Assembly (NCBI GenBank): GCA_903857165.1 | Contig: CAIODU010000389.1 | Span: 1 to 35,730, forward strand | Source of the DNA: an uncultured Methylococcaceae bacterium | GTDB taxonomy: Bacteria > Pseudomonadota > Gammaproteobacteria > Methylococcales > Methylococcaceae | Length of the DNA stretch: 35,730 nucleotides | Direction of reading: 5' to 3' | Shown: positions 34,801-35,730 of the stretch, in pieces | Numbering within the stretch: the stretch's first letter is position 1 | Layout of the letters: each line of letters begins with the position of its first letter | Position numbers and translations under genes: made by a program | Notes under the pieces: generated by a model | The model's database searches: none | What the model saw: the letters and a program-made list of their open reading frames with translations, nothing else | What the model was told of the DNA's origin: nothing

Positions 34801-35474
34801 ACGCCTTGGCTTCCACCCGCACCCCCGCTGCCGCCCGCTGTGATAACACTGCCGTTCTCTCCGGGGTTCAAGCCGCCGCCGCCACCGGCGCTGTCACCCG
34901 AACCGCCGCCGCCGTTGCCGCCCATGCCGCCGCCGCCGCCGCCCCGCGATCCGCCCGGCGATCCGCCATTGCCGCCGGTCGCCGAGTTGCCGCTGAAGGC
35001 CACGCTGCTCAGGCTGACTGTGCCGCCATTGACAAACACGCCGCCGCCCAACCCGGCGCCGCCGGCCCCGCCGCCGGCCACAGTACCGGTGCCACCGCCG
35101 CCTTGGGCCTTGCCGCCGGAAATGGTGAGGTTGGCAAAGCTGACCGCGCCGCTATCGACCCAGAACACCCGGTAAGCATTGTTGCCGCTGACGGTGTTGT
35201 TATTGCCGGTGAAGCTCAAGTTCTTGTTGATGGCGGGCAGCGGGGACGCGAGCGTGATGTTGGCCGTGATATTGATGGTGTCACCCGCAGCCGTGCTGGA
35301 GATGCAAGACCGCAAGCTGGCATCATTGGTGGCGGTGCAAGTCGCCGCATACAGCGGTTGAGCCGAAAAGGCCAAGGCGGTGGACACCGCCAGCCTTATC
35401 GCATACGGGGTTCTGGATCGGGTTGCAGGATTGGGCGAGGAGGATGCGCCGGGGTGTAGGCGAATGATTTTCAT
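31860..35474 (-). CDS. Large Gly-rich multi-domain surface/secreted protein with RTX-like C-terminus
   Basis: The 1204 residues start with an extended signal peptide (cleavage near PLYA/ATC). Then come a right-handed beta-helix region with a long Gly-rich low-complexity insert (~124-315), an ASH/choice-of-anchor-like domain (~415-535) and two ~70-residue InlB-B-type repeats beginning YTVTPSA (~537-678). A thrombospondin type-3 calcium motif DRDGDGIADTTDNCP (~680-712) is followed by a second beta-helix (~718-1065). The end has RTX-like NAGSGDDVV and TLGAGRDTV, then VVTDFVPGEDWLDV, like type I secretion C-terminal regions. A Sec signal together with a type I-like tail is contradictory, so the export route is open. 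A PEP-CTERM gene follows. Confidence 0.88.
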   Translation of the reverse strand: MKIIRLHPGASSSPNPATRSRTPYAIRLAVSTALAFSAQPLYAATCTATNDASLRSCISSTAAGDTINITANITLASPLPAINKNLSFTGNNNTVSGNNAYRVFWVDSGAVSFANLTISGGKAQGGGGTGTVAGGGAGGAGLGGGVFVNGGTVSLSSVAFSGNSATGGNGGSPGGSRGGGGGGMGGNGGGGSGDSAGGGGGLNPGENGSVITAGGSGGAGGSQGVAGAAGGFGGGGGGSGSNPDSTGGGKGGFGGGGGGSGYDGGGPGASGGFGGGGGGGGYKSAGGAGGWGGGAGGSNGVKVNGSGGGGLGAGGAVFAKAGALTFHNVSFASSSATRGVSFVNNGQAKGGAIFICTSTEDATNCSATVNAASCGVTFTGSSAGNAGSTNTDNVNVYNASQSALVAACAPVLDVQGNGVSIANGDTTPSTTDNTDFGSTPAGSPVSKTFSVRNVGTAALSVTTPISLNGAGCGEFSVTTQPGNSVAASSATPFVAQYNPTNAGTDTCTVSIANGDTTQTPYTFLIQGTGTAVTNYTVTPSAGTGGSINPNTAQTVASGGTTQFTVSANTGYTIASVTGCGGSLSGNTYTTGAITGNCAVTASFTAISYTVTPSAWANGSISPNTAQSVNYNATSTFTVNANSGYVASVGGTCGGSLTGATYTTSAITGNCTVAASFAFDRDGDGIADTTDNCPTVANPGQTDTNNDGRGDVCPVYYVNSSAGANGIGTSWGTAFNTLQDALVYGHAGGGETWVAMGVYYPDVSLTGDSNEPLVSFVVPPKLQLLGGFAGNETSASQRNSWVNRTILSGDIHQDDTNTDSNNMAENASDIQGDNSQHVVKTYVVDSDTLIDGFFVTGGDASGDESSGGGWLNQGGSQSVSHAYFIGNRASDSGAGFLSTSGNPTFVNAAFTGNTADSGGALANTVGAMTLVNTTVSGNTGGAVKSDSGSLGLYNTILWGDTGGELSLTGGASATVTNSIVQGSGGSTSWNASFGTDNGGNLDANPMLLDPERGSVSLAASTSAALNVGDNTLVTQATDLGNQPRIQDTLVEIGALEYHAVPQTSATTLSGGATSDILTAKTANSFVNAGSGDDVVISASGKQVMTLGAGRDTVIWSYVIDADVVTDFVPGEDWLDVRKVLQAAGHPGANPLTGGYFSCTDTTGGAYLKFDRDGSAGSVYTPVNYALVKGNGVNAATLCQTYNLLY

Positions 35475-35616
35475 CGGGATATTCTCTTGTTATTTTGGCG
35501 GAATATTCCCATCTTATTAGTTATGGCGAGGATAATTCCACAGGGAGTCACGTTAAAAAAAAACCAAAGACATTTTATACTCATCATTAAGTAAGGTGAT
35601 TTCCAATAATGAACCC

Positions 35617-35730
35617 ACCAAAAGAATCGTCCACGAAAAACACGAAAAGCACGAACAAGACATGCTTTTGTTCGTGGTTTTCGTGCCTTTCGTGGACTCT
35701 ATTTTTTGCCTTCGGATCAGATTCTTGTTG
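35617..35730. repeat. Dispersed palindromic repeat, copy 2
   Basis: This is the second copy of the unit at 1-116, in the same orientation. Its first 31 nt are identical and its 27-nt arms lie at 35630-35656 and 35670-35696. It continues to the window end. The ~140 nt between it and the start of the Gly-rich gene (35475-35616) hold the promoter region of that gene and nothing else recognisable. Confidence 0.85.

Noticed and set aside
33129-35459. Long plus-strand frames rich in Pro/Ala/Arg opposite the Gly-rich gene
   Set aside because: They are shadows of the GC-rich repetitive minus-strand gene, with no motifs or ribosome-binding sites.

Overview
The window looks like a chromosomal stretch of a Gram-negative gammaproteobacterium. 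The support is a system I cytochrome c maturation operon (ccmABC), an LplT-type lysophospholipid transporter, outer-membrane beta-barrels ending in Phe, a PEP-CTERM protein, Sec-secreted proteins and a TPP-riboswitch thiC. Some small secreted proteins and the FecR-TPR-barrel protein recall methanotroph-like (Methylococcales) genomes, but this is an impression from memory. Housekeeping genes are moderately GC-rich, and one 2.3 kb insert is strongly AT-rich.

Layout. 1-600: a dispersed palindromic repeat and the stump of a Tn5-like (IS4 family) transposase. 601-2680: thiC with TPP riboswitch. 2837-6326: CHASE2 nucleotide cyclase and a DctA-type dicarboxylate symporter. 6495-10266: a small secreted protein and a 1118-aa FecR-TPR-beta-barrel protein. 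10384-13555: DCC-family protein, cysN with a degenerate APS-kinase tail, and a membrane protein. 13561-16035: secreted protein, a 114-bp MITE-like element with target duplication, DUF302 lipoprotein, transaldolase-type aldolase and mobA.

16.0-20.15 kb is the accessory region. A higA gene with a beheaded higB lies between 25-bp direct repeats at the 3' end of mobA. An AT-rich NACHT/STAND protein with a nuclease-like N-terminus follows, its frame fused to a VapBC-like remnant. Next come an array of small palindromes, a truncated HTH antitoxin and an intact BrnTA pair. The NACHT protein resembles bacterial NLR-like antiphage proteins and is the best candidate for a defence system here. The island abuts ccmC, where the rest of a ccm operon might be expected.

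20.2-25.0 kb: ccmABC (reverse strand, with a repeat between ccmA and ccmB), then a directly abutting GCS2-type ligase and AstE-type peptidase pair whose leader can fold over its Shine-Dalgarno-like sequence. 25.2-29.2 kb: small secreted proteins, a BBP2-like porin, lplT and an apparently frameshifted small lipoprotein. 29.25-35.73 kb: a second MITE copy, a Ycf46-like AAA+ ATPase, a repeat-rich spacer, a PEP-CTERM protein, a 1204-aa Gly-rich surface/secreted protein with RTX-like C-terminus, and a second copy of the repeat that opens the window.

No tRNA, rRNA or CRISPR array was recognised. All calls come from reading sequence and translations; no database search was run.
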